Source of the DNA: Marinicella sediminis | GTDB taxonomy: Bacteria > Pseudomonadota > Gammaproteobacteria > Xanthomonadales > Marinicellaceae | Reading direction: 5' to 3' | DNA length: 64,000 nucleotides | NCBI RefSeq assembly: GCF_002000055.1 | Contig: NZ_MVBD01000001.1 | Coordinates: 467,048 to 531,047, forward strand | Shown: positions 7,862-16,404 of the stretch, in pieces | Layout of the letters: the number at the start of each line of letters is the position of its first letter | How positions within the stretch are numbered: position 1 is the stretch's first letter | Translations under genes and position numbers: made by a program | Notes under the pieces: model-generated | The model's input: only the letters and a program-made list of their open reading frames with translations | Told to the model about the DNA's origin: nothing | Databases searched by the model: none

Positions 7862-9667
7862 ATGGAATTTGAATTTAATTTTGGCGAACAAACAATACGT
7901 ACCGGTCAACCCATGGATCCAACTTTGTATGCATCCGTGTCCGGGACTGTACAGCAGTTGTCTAAGGAAGAACTGGTTTTTCTGGAGCATCATTCAGGCA
8001 CCAATCACATCATGACCTTGCAAGTGTTACAGGCAATGGGGCTGACGCAACAGTTTAAACCCATGCATGAACACATCAATGCCATAGAGCAAAACATACC
8101 TGCCCTTAAAGGCCAGGCGCAAGCCATTGAAAAAGTACTGGGTTTTTTAAAGAATAAATCTTTGATCATCAGTGAAGAACAATGGTTGGAGCGCATCAAA
8201 ACCGGCCATCAGCGATCCCGTGATATTCCCACTGCCGGTGTGGTGATCAGGACTTGTCAGCGTCCTGATAACCTGCAGCGATTGTTGGAGTCCATGACCA
8301 CCTACGTGAATCGCCATGACAACCAGGAAACCACTGTGTTGGTGTTTGATGATTCGCCGGATAATCCTTCGCAGGAAGCCAATCAAAAGGTCTGCCAGGC
8401 GGCTAAAATCAATGTCAAATACCATGGTGCGTCATGGCAATCGCAGTTCATTGCCATGCTCAACCAACAATTTCCAGATGATCAACAGGAAATCAATTGG
8501 TTGCTGGGTGAAAAAAATGGCTTCACCGGAGGACGGGTCTGGAATCTGGCATTATTGGCATTGGCCGGTAAGAAATTTGCTTTTTTTGATGACGATTACC
8601 TGATTCAGCCCAGAAAGGCTGAGCAATATTCTGAACAGCTCATCAACCTGGCTGAAGATGCCCCGCTGAATGTTGGTTTCGGATTGAACATCAGAGACAT
8701 CAAAGCCAAGAGTGAAGATGTTGAAACTGATGTGCTGGAACAAATGATGAATGCCTGCGGTGATCATTTTGGTCACTGGTTGAGTAGCCATGATGAGATG
8801 CAACATCAATCCTTGTATGGCTGGCGTCTGATGGATCTGGAACGGTTAAACAATCGTTCACTGATCAAATCCACTGGTAACGGTACCTGGGGCAGCCCCC
8901 GTGCTGAGAGTAATTATTGGTTGTATTTGTTGACCGGTGAACAGCGGGAAGCCTTTTGGCAGGACAGGGAAACCTACCTCGATAACATTGAAGCATCACA
9001 TTTATTGCATTATTCGCCAGAGTTCATGGCCATGTCCTGTTCTAATTTTGCTCCTTCTACCATTGATAACAGTACCTTGACGCCATTTGTGATGCCCATC
9101 AATAAAAATGAGGATCATTTCTTCAACTGCATGATGAAGGCCTGTTATCCTGATCAGGTGTCATTGCATTTTCCTTACATGATGGGCCACATCCAAACCA
9201 GTAAGCGTGATCGCAGCAGTTTCAATCACATCGCCCGCCGACCGAATTTCAATAATTTCGTTGCAGACTATGTGCTGTCAATTTTGAATAACATCCACTC
9301 GCTGGATGAAAACGTGCGTTATGAAAGCATCCGTGCGGCCATCAATGATTTACGTACTTCTACCGATAAGGACCTTGCAAATCGCTTAACTGAGTACATG
9401 ACCAAGACCCGCTCAGACCTTGTATGTTCGTTGCAAAACATCCTTGATGAAGTGCCAGATGCGCCGATATACTGGCAAGCTGATGTGCGGGAAATTATTC
9501 AGGCCAATGGCAAAGCAGTGAAATCCAATCAGGCTCCGGTACTCACAGACTGGGATGAAAGCATGGATCATGAGGCGTGTCTGGCCAAAGCCCGGCATGA
9601 CCTGAGAGAAGTGGTGGATGCCATGCAAGTTTGGCCTAAGCTGTGGGCTTTTTGCCAGGGTCAATGA
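7862..9667 (+). CDS. Large glycosyltransferase with GT-A core and extra N- and C-terminal domains
   Basis: A 601-residue protein. Residues about 125-300 have a GT-A pattern: VVIRTCQRPDNLQRLLESM (127-145), the donor-binding loop LVFDDSPDNPSQEA (160-173) and a DDD metal site in FFDDDYL (241-247). The long C-terminal part (300-601) is helical, with conserved-looking 'MCSNFAPSTIDNS'-type and 'NKNEDHFFNCMMKACYPD' segments, the latter resembling the second acidic motif of GT enzymes. The first 120 residues are a separate, mostly helical region (LVFLEHHSGTNHIMTLQVLQ ... EKVLGFLKNKSLII) resembling a small winged-helix or PqqD-like fold, an unverified impression. It is about twice the length of a simple GT2 enzyme. 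It begins two bases after the methyltransferase stop and overlaps the next gene by 4 nt. Substrate unknown. Confidence 0.72.
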   Translation: MEFEFNFGEQTIRTGQPMDPTLYASVSGTVQQLSKEELVFLEHHSGTNHIMTLQVLQAMGLTQQFKPMHEHINAIEQNIPALKGQAQAIEKVLGFLKNKSLIISEEQWLERIKTGHQRSRDIPTAGVVIRTCQRPDNLQRLLESMTTYVNRHDNQETTVLVFDDSPDNPSQEANQKVCQAAKINVKYHGASWQSQFIAMLNQQFPDDQQEINWLLGEKNGFTGGRVWNLALLALAGKKFAFFDDDYLIQPRKAEQYSEQLINLAEDAPLNVGFGLNIRDIKAKSEDVETDVLEQMMNACGDHFGHWLSSHDEMQHQSLYGWRLMDLERLNNRSLIKSTGNGTWGSPRAESNYWLYLLTGEQREAFWQDRETYLDNIEASHLLHYSPEFMAMSCSNFAPSTIDNSTLTPFVMPINKNEDHFFNCMMKACYPDQVSLHFPYMMGHIQTSKRDRSSFNHIARRPNFNNFVADYVLSILNNIHSLDENVRYESIRAAINDLRTSTDKDLANRLTEYMTKTRSDLVCSLQNILDEVPDAPIYWQADVREIIQANGKAVKSNQAPVLTDWDESMDHEACLAKARHDLREVVDAMQVWPKLWAFCQGQ

Positions 9668-10470
9668 GCCAACAGCCTGTCACAGATGTGGTGATCGTCA
9701 ACCACAATTCAGGTCAGGCTTTACAACAGTGTCTGCAGGGTTTACTCAATGCGGGCTCGCCTGATGTACAGTTGATATTGGTTGATAATGCATCGAGTGA
9801 TGACTCGCTTGACCGCTTGCCGTCATCAGCCAACATCCGACTCATCCGCAACAGCCAAAATGTGGGTTTTGCCAAAGCTTGCAACCAGGGACTGAATTCG
9901 GGACAAGCCGATTGTGTGGTGTTTCTTAACCCTGATTGCTTCACATCAGTAGCACAACTGGAGCAACTGCGCCAACAACTCTGGAAACACCCTGAAGCGG
10001 TGTTGATCGGCTGTCGTGTCTTGAATGAGGATGGCAGTATGCAAGCCGCATCACGCCGTCGTCTACCCACTTTCTGGCGCATCGTCTGGCAGTTGACTGG
10101 CTGCAGTCGATTTCGATTATTCAAAGGCATCAACATCCGTGATGATGGCCGGTTCAAGCAGACCATTGAGGTAGAGGCCATCAATGGAGCGCTGATGATG
10201 GGGCGGCGGGAAAAGCTTGAACAGCTGGGTGGGTTCGATGAGCAGTACCCTTTGCATTTTGAAGATCTCGACTTATTTGCCAGGGTGGCAAAAGCCAGCA
10301 AAACAATTTTGTATGACCCATCAGTTGAAGTCATTCATTTAAAAGGACATTCACGGCAGGACAGTGGGTTGATAAAACGCTGGAAACGTCAGGGTCTGAA
10401 GCGATTCATGCAATTACACCGACCGGCGTGGGAAGCCCGACTGGTCAACTGGCTGACAGGCTCAAAATAA
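9664..10470 (+). CDS. GT2-family glycosyltransferase (WbbL/rhamnosyltransferase-like)
   Basis: A 268-residue glycosyltransferase resembling WbbL-type rhamnosyltransferases. Seen are VVIVNHNSG (9-17), VDNASSDDSL (40-49), NVGFAKACNQG (66-76), the metal-site LNPDC (88-92), and 'GGFDEQYPLHFEDLDLFARV' with the catalytic ED pair. No transmembrane segment is seen apart from a weakly hydrophobic, basic C-terminal tail. ATG at 9664 overlaps the preceding stop (ATGA), so it is translationally coupled and ends the operon. Its last 26 bases overlap the convergent rsmI gene. No terminator is visible between them. Confidence 0.88.
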   Translation: MSQQPVTDVVIVNHNSGQALQQCLQGLLNAGSPDVQLILVDNASSDDSLDRLPSSANIRLIRNSQNVGFAKACNQGLNSGQADCVVFLNPDCFTSVAQLEQLRQQLWKHPEAVLIGCRVLNEDGSMQAASRRRLPTFWRIVWQLTGCSRFRLFKGINIRDDGRFKQTIEVEAINGALMMGRREKLEQLGGFDEQYPLHFEDLDLFARVAKASKTILYDPSVEVIHLKGHSRQDSGLIKRWKRQGLKRFMQLHRPAWEARLVNWLTGSK

Positions 10471-11308
10471 ATTCATACACTTTTTTCTTATTGACCTGAT
10501 AATGCTCTGCCACAAGTTTGGCGGCTTTTCTGGGGGGGAGATGAGGTGTCAGTGCGACAGCCAGTGACTGAATCTGCTCATCCAGTTGTGCTGTGACCAA
10601 GGGCTTCTCTGCCTGAATAGCGAGCACAAATTCGCCTTTCAGTTGATTGGAATCGCTGTTCATTAAATCCAGTAACTGACCGGCTGTGCCACGAAAAATA
10701 TGTTCAAATTTTTTGGTCAGTTCGCGACCCATTCCTACCACAGCATCAGCACCAAACACAGTCACAATCTGAGTCACTGAATTAAGGACGCGGTGAGAAG
10801 ATTCATAAAATACATGAGTGGCAGTTAATGGCTTGAGGCTTTCATAAAATTTCTGGCGTTGAGCACTTTTGGCCGGAATGAAGCCATGAAATGTGAAAGG
10901 CTGGGTATTGAGTGCAACCACCGACAGAAATGCAGTCAATGCCGAAGGGCCCGGGATAGGGGAGACCGTGATGCCGGCTTCATGCGCCAGTTGTAACAAG
11001 GTAAATCCCGGATCACTGATCAACGGTGTACCGGCATCAGACACCAGTGCCACATGCTGACCTGACTGCAGAAAACCAATGAGCCTGGCTGATTCCTGGT
11101 GTTCATTGTGCTGATGCAGTGCAATGGTTCTGGCCTGTATGCCATATTCTTGAAACACGCGTTGTGAGTGACGCGTGTCCTCGCAGGCCACCCAGTCACA
11201 ATCCCGTAACACGGTGACCGCACGGTGGGTGAGGTCGGCCAGATTGCCTATGGGTGTGGCGACCACGAACAGGGTGCCACTTGAAGAAGGAAGAGTTTGA
11301 TTCATCAT
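10445..11308 (-). CDS. rsmI: 16S rRNA 2'-O-ribose C1402 methyltransferase RsmI
   Basis: A 287-residue enzyme of the tetrapyrrole-methylase superfamily. RsmI uses SAM to 2'-O-methylate C1402 of 16S rRNA in the decoding centre. Family motifs are LFVVATPIGNLADLTHRA near the N-terminus, 'CEDTRHSQ', 'ALVSDAGTPLISDPG' (SAM pocket), 'PIPGPSALTAFLSV' and 'FYESSHRV'. A C-terminal RsmI_HTH-like region (PPRKAAKLVAEHYQVNKKKVYEF) is present. Two adjacent ATG codons (11308 and 11305) are possible starts; an upstream in-frame start at 11347 would overlap the divergent lpoA start and is unlikely. The divergent rsmI/lpoA arrangement matches E. coli yraL/yraM. Confidence 0.95.
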   Translation of the reverse strand: MMNQTLPSSSGTLFVVATPIGNLADLTHRAVTVLRDCDWVACEDTRHSQRVFQEYGIQARTIALHQHNEHQESARLIGFLQSGQHVALVSDAGTPLISDPGFTLLQLAHEAGITVSPIPGPSALTAFLSVVALNTQPFTFHGFIPAKSAQRQKFYESLKPLTATHVFYESSHRVLNSVTQIVTVFGADAVVGMGRELTKKFEHIFRGTAGQLLDLMNSDSNQLKGEFVLAIQAEKPLVTAQLDEQIQSLAVALTPHLPPRKAAKLVAEHYQVNKKKVYEFILSLSAS

Positions 11309-11345
11309 CAGGCATTTTAATGAATTCTGGGTTAAAATCCCATTC

Positions 11346-13112
11346 ATGAATAAACATTTGATGCAATGGACCTATTTGGTGCTGATGGTTTTGGCTTTGG
11401 CTTCCTGCAGCAGCACGCAAGGACCGGGCACCCAGCCCACAGACAGTCGCGAAAAACGTCAGGGCCTGATGAGTTATGCACAACAGGATTTTTTTAATGC
11501 GGCCAATTTGTTGAGTCGTGCTAACGAGTTACATCCCCGGGATCCTGAGGTATTCAATGCCTTGCTCGATGCCTGGTATCAAATGGGTGAATATGTGCGG
11601 ATCTGGCAATTGCTCAACCAGGACCCATGGCGTACGCCGCAAAGCAGTCTCATTGAAGCCGAATTAATGGTCATACAAAACCAATGCGATCAGGCAACTG
11701 TTGTCACCGCTTCAGTACAACCTGAGCTGCTGACCGCTGAATGGCAAATCCGGTATTGGGATATTCAAACCAGTTGTCATGCATCCAATAAGGCCTGGCT
11801 CGAAGCTGCTGTTGCGTTGATTAAAGTCAATCAGTTGGTCACTGATCCGGCCACCAGACAATTGAATGACGACCAGATTGTTCGTTATCTGATTCAGGTG
11901 CCACAGGAACAGCTGATCATGATGATCGGAGCATCAGAAGATGAATTGATTGAGGGCTGGATCGAAGCGGCTTACATTAATTTTGGCGCCGATGGAACCT
12001 CAGGAGCCGGGTGGTTAAACCAATGGCAAGGTCACCCGGCCAGTTATTATTTCCTTGATTTCAATCGGGTCAATAATCAACAGAAAGTGGCGGTGCTGTT
12101 GCCGCTTTCCGGGCGTTTTGAAGAAGTGGCGCAGGCCATTCAAGAGGGCATGCTGGCTGCTGTTTTGAGCGATGCCGGTAATCAAAATGAATTGTTGTTT
12201 TTTGACACCGGTAGTCAGGGGGAAAACCTGGCCAATGCCTGGTTTTCTGCACAAGAGCAACAAGTGGACCTGATCATTGGTCCAGTGGACAAAAATTCCA
12301 TTGAGCAGGCGGTTCAGCTACCGGAAGCCACCACCCCTGTGGTGTTGTTGAATCAGGCTGATTCAAATTATTTTCAATTTACCTTGTCACCGGAGACTGA
12401 GGCTGAAGAAGTCGCGGAGCAGATGATTGCTGATGGACACAAAAACGTGATCATCATGGCGCCTAACGATGCTTGGGGTGAGCGGATGACCAAAGCATTT
12501 GCCCAGCGCTTCGTTGATTTGGGTGGGCAGATTACGTACAACAGTTATTTTCAGCCGGCACAAAATGATTATTCTGCACAGCTCAGACAGGTGCTGGGTC
12601 TGGTTGAAAGTCAGCTTCGTGCCAGAAACCTGCAACAATTTCTGAAGCTCAACCTCAATGCCGAAGAGGTGGTGAGAGCCGACGTTGATGCCATATTCCT
12701 GGCAGCCAGGCCGGCTTTTGCCCGACTGATGATTCCGCAATTAAAGTTCCACCGGGCAGCAGACATACCGGTTTACGCCACTTCCCATGTTTTTGACGGG
12801 CTCAATAATGAGCAACACAACAAAGATCTGGAAGGTGTCATCTTTGCCATCAGTCCAATTGAAATTGAAGCTCCCTATTTATTTGAAATATTGTCTTTTG
12901 ATCTGAATAAAATCAACAGCGATAAAAAATTGTTTGCCTTCGGTTTTGATGCTTATCAATTGATCGCCAGGCTGGAATGGATGAGCCGGGTTAACACCGG
13001 TATGATTGAAGGCCTCACCGGAGACATCCGGCTTGGCCTGACAAAAACCTTCAGGAGGTCACTGCTGTGGGCAGTATACCGAAATGGCTTGGTCAGATCA
13101 TTGCAGGATTAA
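11346..13112 (+). CDS. lpoA: LpoA, outer-membrane lipoprotein activator of PBP1A
   Basis: A 588-residue lipoprotein (lipobox ALASC, Cys21) with the two-part architecture of LpoA. There is an N-terminal helical TPR-like domain (about 40-240) and a C-terminal domain with a periplasmic-binding-protein fold (about 245-575): 'QKVAVLLPLSGRFEEVAQAIQEG', 'DLIIGPVDKNSIEQ', 'FAFGFDAYQLI'. LpoA reaches from the outer membrane through peptidoglycan to stimulate PBP1A transpeptidase activity. It is divergent from rsmI and followed by yraN and dolP, the usual gammaproteobacterial neighbourhood. Only 37 bases separate its ATG from the rsmI start, so the two promoters must overlap. Confidence 0.95.
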   Translation: MNKHLMQWTYLVLMVLALASCSSTQGPGTQPTDSREKRQGLMSYAQQDFFNAANLLSRANELHPRDPEVFNALLDAWYQMGEYVRIWQLLNQDPWRTPQSSLIEAELMVIQNQCDQATVVTASVQPELLTAEWQIRYWDIQTSCHASNKAWLEAAVALIKVNQLVTDPATRQLNDDQIVRYLIQVPQEQLIMMIGASEDELIEGWIEAAYINFGADGTSGAGWLNQWQGHPASYYFLDFNRVNNQQKVAVLLPLSGRFEEVAQAIQEGMLAAVLSDAGNQNELLFFDTGSQGENLANAWFSAQEQQVDLIIGPVDKNSIEQAVQLPEATTPVVLLNQADSNYFQFTLSPETEAEEVAEQMIADGHKNVIIMAPNDAWGERMTKAFAQRFVDLGGQITYNSYFQPAQNDYSAQLRQVLGLVESQLRARNLQQFLKLNLNAEEVVRADVDAIFLAARPAFARLMIPQLKFHRAADIPVYATSHVFDGLNNEQHNKDLEGVIFAISPIEIEAPYLFEILSFDLNKINSDKKLFAFGFDAYQLIARLEWMSRVNTGMIEGLTGDIRLGLTKTFRRSLLWAVYRNGLVRSLQD

Positions 13113-13471
13113 CCATTGTGCCGGACAGTAAGGGGCACCAGGCTGAACAATTGGCTGCCAGGTACCTGCAAGATCATGGGTTGTCCCTGGAGGCCAGTAA
13201 TTACCGCACTCCATTGGGTGAAATTGACTTGATTTGCAAAGACCAGGATCAGCTGGTGTTTGTTGAGGTGAGGTACAAAGCGAATCAGGCCTGGGCCAGC
13301 CCGGCTGAATCCGTGACCCGCAGCAAGCAGTTGAAGCTGATCAAAGCGGCCAGGCAGTATTTGCAACAACATGATCCGGCCGGGCATTTATCCTGCCGTT
13401 TTGATGTGGTGGCCATGACTGGTGACATCAAAGCCCCAGTCATTGACTGGTTGCCGAATGCTTTTTATTGA
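13067..13471 (+). CDS. yraN: UPF0102/YraN family endonuclease-like protein
   Basis: A 134-residue protein of the YraN family, which has a restriction-endonuclease-like fold and unknown cellular role. Landmarks are KGHQAEQLAARYLQDHGL, 'NYRTPLGEIDLICKDQDQLVFVEVR' (the E, D and ExK-like catalytic residues), and 'RFDVVAM'. The GTG at 13067 is chosen because a near-perfect AGGAGG (13053-13058) lies 8 nt upstream. This start is inside the end of lpoA, giving a 46-bp overlap and a longer N-terminus than usual. A second GTG at 13118 has a weaker CAGGA and would give the more standard length. In E. coli diaA follows yraN; here it does not. Confidence 0.9.
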   Translation: MGSIPKWLGQIIAGLTIVPDSKGHQAEQLAARYLQDHGLSLEASNYRTPLGEIDLICKDQDQLVFVEVRYKANQAWASPAESVTRSKQLKLIKAARQYLQQHDPAGHLSCRFDVVAMTGDIKAPVIDWLPNAFY

Positions 13472-13524
13472 ATGAATGGCCGTGACTATGGTCTACACAA
13501 CACACACAATTACCAGAGGAACTC

Positions 13525-14097
13525 ATGAAAAACATTTTATTACTCATCCTGATCACTGCCACGCTGTCTGCTTGTGCTCCTGTGTTGATTGGCAGTGCGA
13601 TTGTCACTGGGGTGAACATCGCTCATGACAGGCGTTCAGCTGGACAGGTGCTGGATGACAAAATCATCACCGCCAGTGTCAAGAATGAAATCAGAAAATC
13701 TCTGGAAGATGACAGCAGGATCAAGGTCGAGTCATACAATGGCGTGGTATTACTGGCCGGTGAGGTGAAAACCACCGATGATCGCATCCATGCCGAAGAT
13801 GCGGCCGCCATCAAAGATGGCGTGGTCAAAGTGGTAAATGAACTCAAACTGGTTGATGAAATTTCCAAACTGGGACGGCGCAGCAAAGACAGTTACCTTG
13901 GCTCCAAGGCAAAAGCTTCGCTGCTGAAAATTGATTTGGCAGGGTTTGACCCCACCCGGGTACACATCACCACAGCCAACCGAGAAGTTTATCTGATGGG
14001 TCTGGTCAGTCGAAATGAGGCCGATGCTGTGGTAGAGCGCATCAGGCATTTGCGAGGCGTAGAGCGGGTGGTTAAAATTTTTGAGTACACCGATTGA
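13525..14097 (+). CDS. dolP: DolP (YraP), dual BON-domain outer-membrane lipoprotein
   Basis: A 190-residue lipoprotein (lipobox LSAC, Cys17) with two BON domains, about residues 45-112 and 120-190. The hallmark strands are 'IKVESYNGVVLLAGEV' and 'VHITTANREVYLMGLV'. DolP binds anionic phospholipid at division sites and supports outer-membrane integrity and BAM function; bamD is elsewhere in this window. A GAGGA ribosome binding site lies 6-10 bases before the ATG. Its stop overlaps the TTG start of the next lipoprotein gene. Confidence 0.93.
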   Translation: MKNILLLILITATLSACAPVLIGSAIVTGVNIAHDRRSAGQVLDDKIITASVKNEIRKSLEDDSRIKVESYNGVVLLAGEVKTTDDRIHAEDAAAIKDGVVKVVNELKLVDEISKLGRRSKDSYLGSKAKASLLKIDLAGFDPTRVHITTANREVYLMGLVSRNEADAVVERIRHLRGVERVVKIFEYTD

Positions 14098-14534
14098 AAA
14101 TCCTGGTTGGGGCGATTTTACTGGCGGTATTGACGGCCTGTCAGCATCGTCAGCTGGTACCTGAATCGGCAGATAATGCGGCTGTGCGCTTTGTACAGGC
14201 CTTCAATGATCAGGATGTAGAAGCCATGCTGCGTGCGGTTCATGAGGATGTGCGATATATGTTTGTAGAGGCCGATCAGATTCATGTTGAAACCAAAAAC
14301 AAACAAGCCCTGGCAGCGTACCTGCCAACTTTTTTTCAGCAAACACCTGCCACACAGTCATCGATCCTCTATTCACAGCAACAGGGTTACCATATCAGTC
14401 AGGTTGAACGTGCCACCTGGCGTGATCAGCAAGGACAGCTGCGCACCCAGTGCAGTTGGTCTGTGTATCAATTACAGGATGGACTGATCATAAACATTTG
14501 GTATCACAGTTCATTTGTTTGTTCAGCCGATTGA
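14094..14534 (+). CDS. Predicted NTF2-like lipoprotein
   Basis: A 146-residue protein with a lipoprotein signal (MKILVGAILLAVLTAC, Cys16) and a body resembling the NTF2/SnoaL fold: helix 'AAVRFVQAFNDQDVEAMLRAV', strand 'EDVRYMF', and closing strands 'RTQCSWSVYQLQDGLIINIWY'. Many such proteins have no known reaction. The start is a TTG at 14094 overlapping the dolP stop. No ATG gives a usable signal peptide, and the signal sequence begins exactly there, so a non-ATG start with translational coupling is likely. Two Cys near the C-terminus may pair in the periplasm. Confidence 0.75.
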   Translation: MKILVGAILLAVLTACQHRQLVPESADNAAVRFVQAFNDQDVEAMLRAVHEDVRYMFVEADQIHVETKNKQALAAYLPTFFQQTPATQSSILYSQQQGYHISQVERATWRDQQGQLRTQCSWSVYQLQDGLIINIWYHSSFVCSAD

Positions 14535-14612
14535 ATAAAATTCTTTGAATCATTGCGATGCCCTGATGTCTGAACACTGGCGTTCGGGGGATCAACCCAC
14601 ACAATCTGGCCC

Positions 14613-16007
14613 ATGAAAAAGATCACAGTACTGGTTGGCTTATTGGTTTGGCAGACATCCTTACAAGCCCAATCATCCAACATCACCATTGACCTGAATG
14701 AGGGACTCAGGCAACTCGAAGTTCGTCATTGTTTTGTTCGGGCACCAGCAGCCTTGCAGGTGCAATATACCCTGCGACGGCACATCAGATTCATTACCTG
14801 GGAAGACCACGATGATACCAGGAACCTGGCTGTTTCTGGAAACAGCCTGCGATTGCCTGAAGGACATTCAGGTTGCCTTGCCTATGTCGTTGACCATGTT
14901 GAACGGAATGTAAGGGGTCATCAGAAAGCCATCAACAAGCAACATCCCGAAACCCGGATATTGGATATTGACCGTCTGTTGCTGAGAACCATTGAAGTTC
15001 CCGGCCAAATGCCCATCATTGAAATCAGGCACCCATCTGCTGTGAAGCTCTCAGCGCCTTGGCAATTATTGCAAAGATCTGCCTTAAATACCCGCTACCG
15101 GATGAAACCCACGCCGACTTACTCGCGAGGTTTTTTGGCCATTGGCAAATTGAGTTTGCGAACTGTTTATCTGGGCTCCTCGAGGTTAAGACTGGCGGTG
15201 ATGTCCACCAATCCAATGGCCCCTGAGCGACTTGAGCAATGGGTTAGAACCATGGCAGGAACGGTGGCCCTGACTGGTGGCTCATTTCCTTTGCCGGACA
15301 TTCAGGTGTTGATCATAGACATGCCAGGGTCATCGGAACCGGTTCCCTGGGGACAGGTTAACCGGGCCGGAGGTCAGGGTGTACTGTTTGTGGTCAACAC
15401 TGAATTTGGTGATGATCAATTGTATGCAGACTGGACCGCGGCGCATGAATTCAGCCACTTATTGACGCCGTACACGCCCAATGATCGCTGGTTGTCTGAA
15501 GGTTTTGCCAGTTACCACCAAAACATCACCCGCCTGAGATCTGGTTTGCTTGATGAGCGTACTGCCTGGAAAAAATTATTGGCAGGGTTCAGGCGGGGGC
15601 AAAAGGCAGCGGAAAAAACCGATGCCAGCGTGCTGAAACACGCCGGTCGCAGACACAGCATGCAAATGTATTGGGGTGGTGCGGTGATTGCCCTGAAGGC
15701 AGAAGTGGCGCTGCAACAGGCCACCGGTGGTCGGATGAATCTAACCCTGGCTTTGCGCGGTTTGCAGGAGTGTTGTTTGAACACCGGTCAATCCTGGTCA
15801 GCTGCTGCCATGTTCACTGAACTGGACCGCATCAGCGGTACCCAGGTGTTCAGCACTTTGTATGAAGAAGAAGTCAAACGACAGCGGTTTCCGGAGTTCA
15901 CTTCTTTATTGGAACAATTGGGCGTGGTGCAAACCCGCTGGGGCTCGTTACGCTTCGAAGAACAGGCACCATTGGCACACATCAGAAAACGCATTGCCAG
16001 TGGCTGA
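14613..16007 (+). CDS. Secreted M61-like metallopeptidase
   Basis: A 464-residue exported protein with a signal peptide (cleavage near LQAQ, residue 20). It carries a gluzincin zinc site: HEFSH (278-282) and the downstream Glu296 in 'WLSEGFASYHQ'. This arrangement and the all-helical C-terminal region fit the M61 glycyl-aminopeptidase superfamily. The N-terminal 200 residues are beta-rich. The zinc ligands are complete, so it is probably active in the periplasm or outside the cell, but the substrate is unknown. The N-terminal domain matches M61 relatives poorly by eye, so a separate subfamily is possible. It follows dolP and the NTF2-like lipoprotein in the same direction. Confidence 0.8.
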   Translation: MKKITVLVGLLVWQTSLQAQSSNITIDLNEGLRQLEVRHCFVRAPAALQVQYTLRRHIRFITWEDHDDTRNLAVSGNSLRLPEGHSGCLAYVVDHVERNVRGHQKAINKQHPETRILDIDRLLLRTIEVPGQMPIIEIRHPSAVKLSAPWQLLQRSALNTRYRMKPTPTYSRGFLAIGKLSLRTVYLGSSRLRLAVMSTNPMAPERLEQWVRTMAGTVALTGGSFPLPDIQVLIIDMPGSSEPVPWGQVNRAGGQGVLFVVNTEFGDDQLYADWTAAHEFSHLLTPYTPNDRWLSEGFASYHQNITRLRSGLLDERTAWKKLLAGFRRGQKAAEKTDASVLKHAGRRHSMQMYWGGAVIALKAEVALQQATGGRMNLTLALRGLQECCLNTGQSWSAAAMFTELDRISGTQVFSTLYEEEVKRQRFPEFTSLLEQLGVVQTRWGSLRFEEQAPLAHIRKRIASG

Positions 16008-16057
16008 TTTACCGTCCCCCCCCAGTGGCAATTTTTGGCAATTATGATGTTGTTTAG

Positions 16058-16098
16058 GACAATGAACAGGCCGCTTCCAAACGGTCTGTTCATTGTTC
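16058..16098. repeat. Perfect long hairpin between convergent genes
   Basis: ACAATGAACAG (16059-16069) pairs perfectly with CTGTTCATTGT (16086-16096). A GCCG/CGGT inner stem extends it to about 15 bp around an 8-nt loop. It lies between the M61-like gene and the convergent GIY-YIG gene and covers the stop codon of the latter. No U-tract follows on either strand, so it is not a textbook intrinsic terminator. It could block read-through in both directions or protect mRNA 3' ends. Confidence 0.6.
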
Positions 16099-16404
16099 CA
16101 GCCAGTTGCACAATGTTTCACAGTCGGGTTGTTGTTTGATGATCTGGTGCTTGGTTTTGGCTGGCAATTTTTTGATGAGGTATTCAATTTTAGAAGCAGC
16201 TGACCGGTCACCTGCAATGGTGTGATATACCAGTTCAATGTTTTTGAACCGACGGGTGAATTTGGCGCCCAATGGAGCGCCCTGCTGGTGTTGGCTTAAT
16301 CTCAGCTGAGGATCTTTGGCGATGCCGGTGTAGATCACCTTGCGGTCACACAGTAACAAATACACCGACCAGCTTTCAGGTATTGGGTGCTCTGGTATTT
16401 TCAT
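16090..16404 (-). CDS. GIY-YIG domain nuclease-like protein (YhbQ-type)
   Basis: A 104-residue single-domain protein of the small GIY-YIG (YhbQ/UPF0213) family. The motif pair is modified: SVYLLLC for GIY and IYTGIAKD for YIG. Downstream are the conserved R of 'RLSQHQQG', 'GAKFTRRF' and the Glu of 'ASKIEYLIKKL'. In GIY-YIG enzymes these form a single catalytic site for DNA cleavage; the exact role of YhbQ-like proteins is not established. ATG at 16404 overlaps the 3' end of rnfE by 29 bases in another frame, so it is cotranscribed with the rnf genes. That position is often taken by nth in other gammaproteobacteria. Confidence 0.85.
   Translation of the reverse strand: MKIPEHPIPESWSVYLLLCDRKVIYTGIAKDPQLRLSQHQQGAPLGAKFTRRFKNIELVYHTIAGDRSAASKIEYLIKKLPAKTKHQIIKQQPDCETLCNWLEQ

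Noticed and set aside
9714..10334. 206-codon open frame opposite the WbbL-like glycosyltransferase
   Set aside because: Ser/Arg-rich antisense shadow of a gene with clear GT2 motifs; no start signal and no family resemblance.
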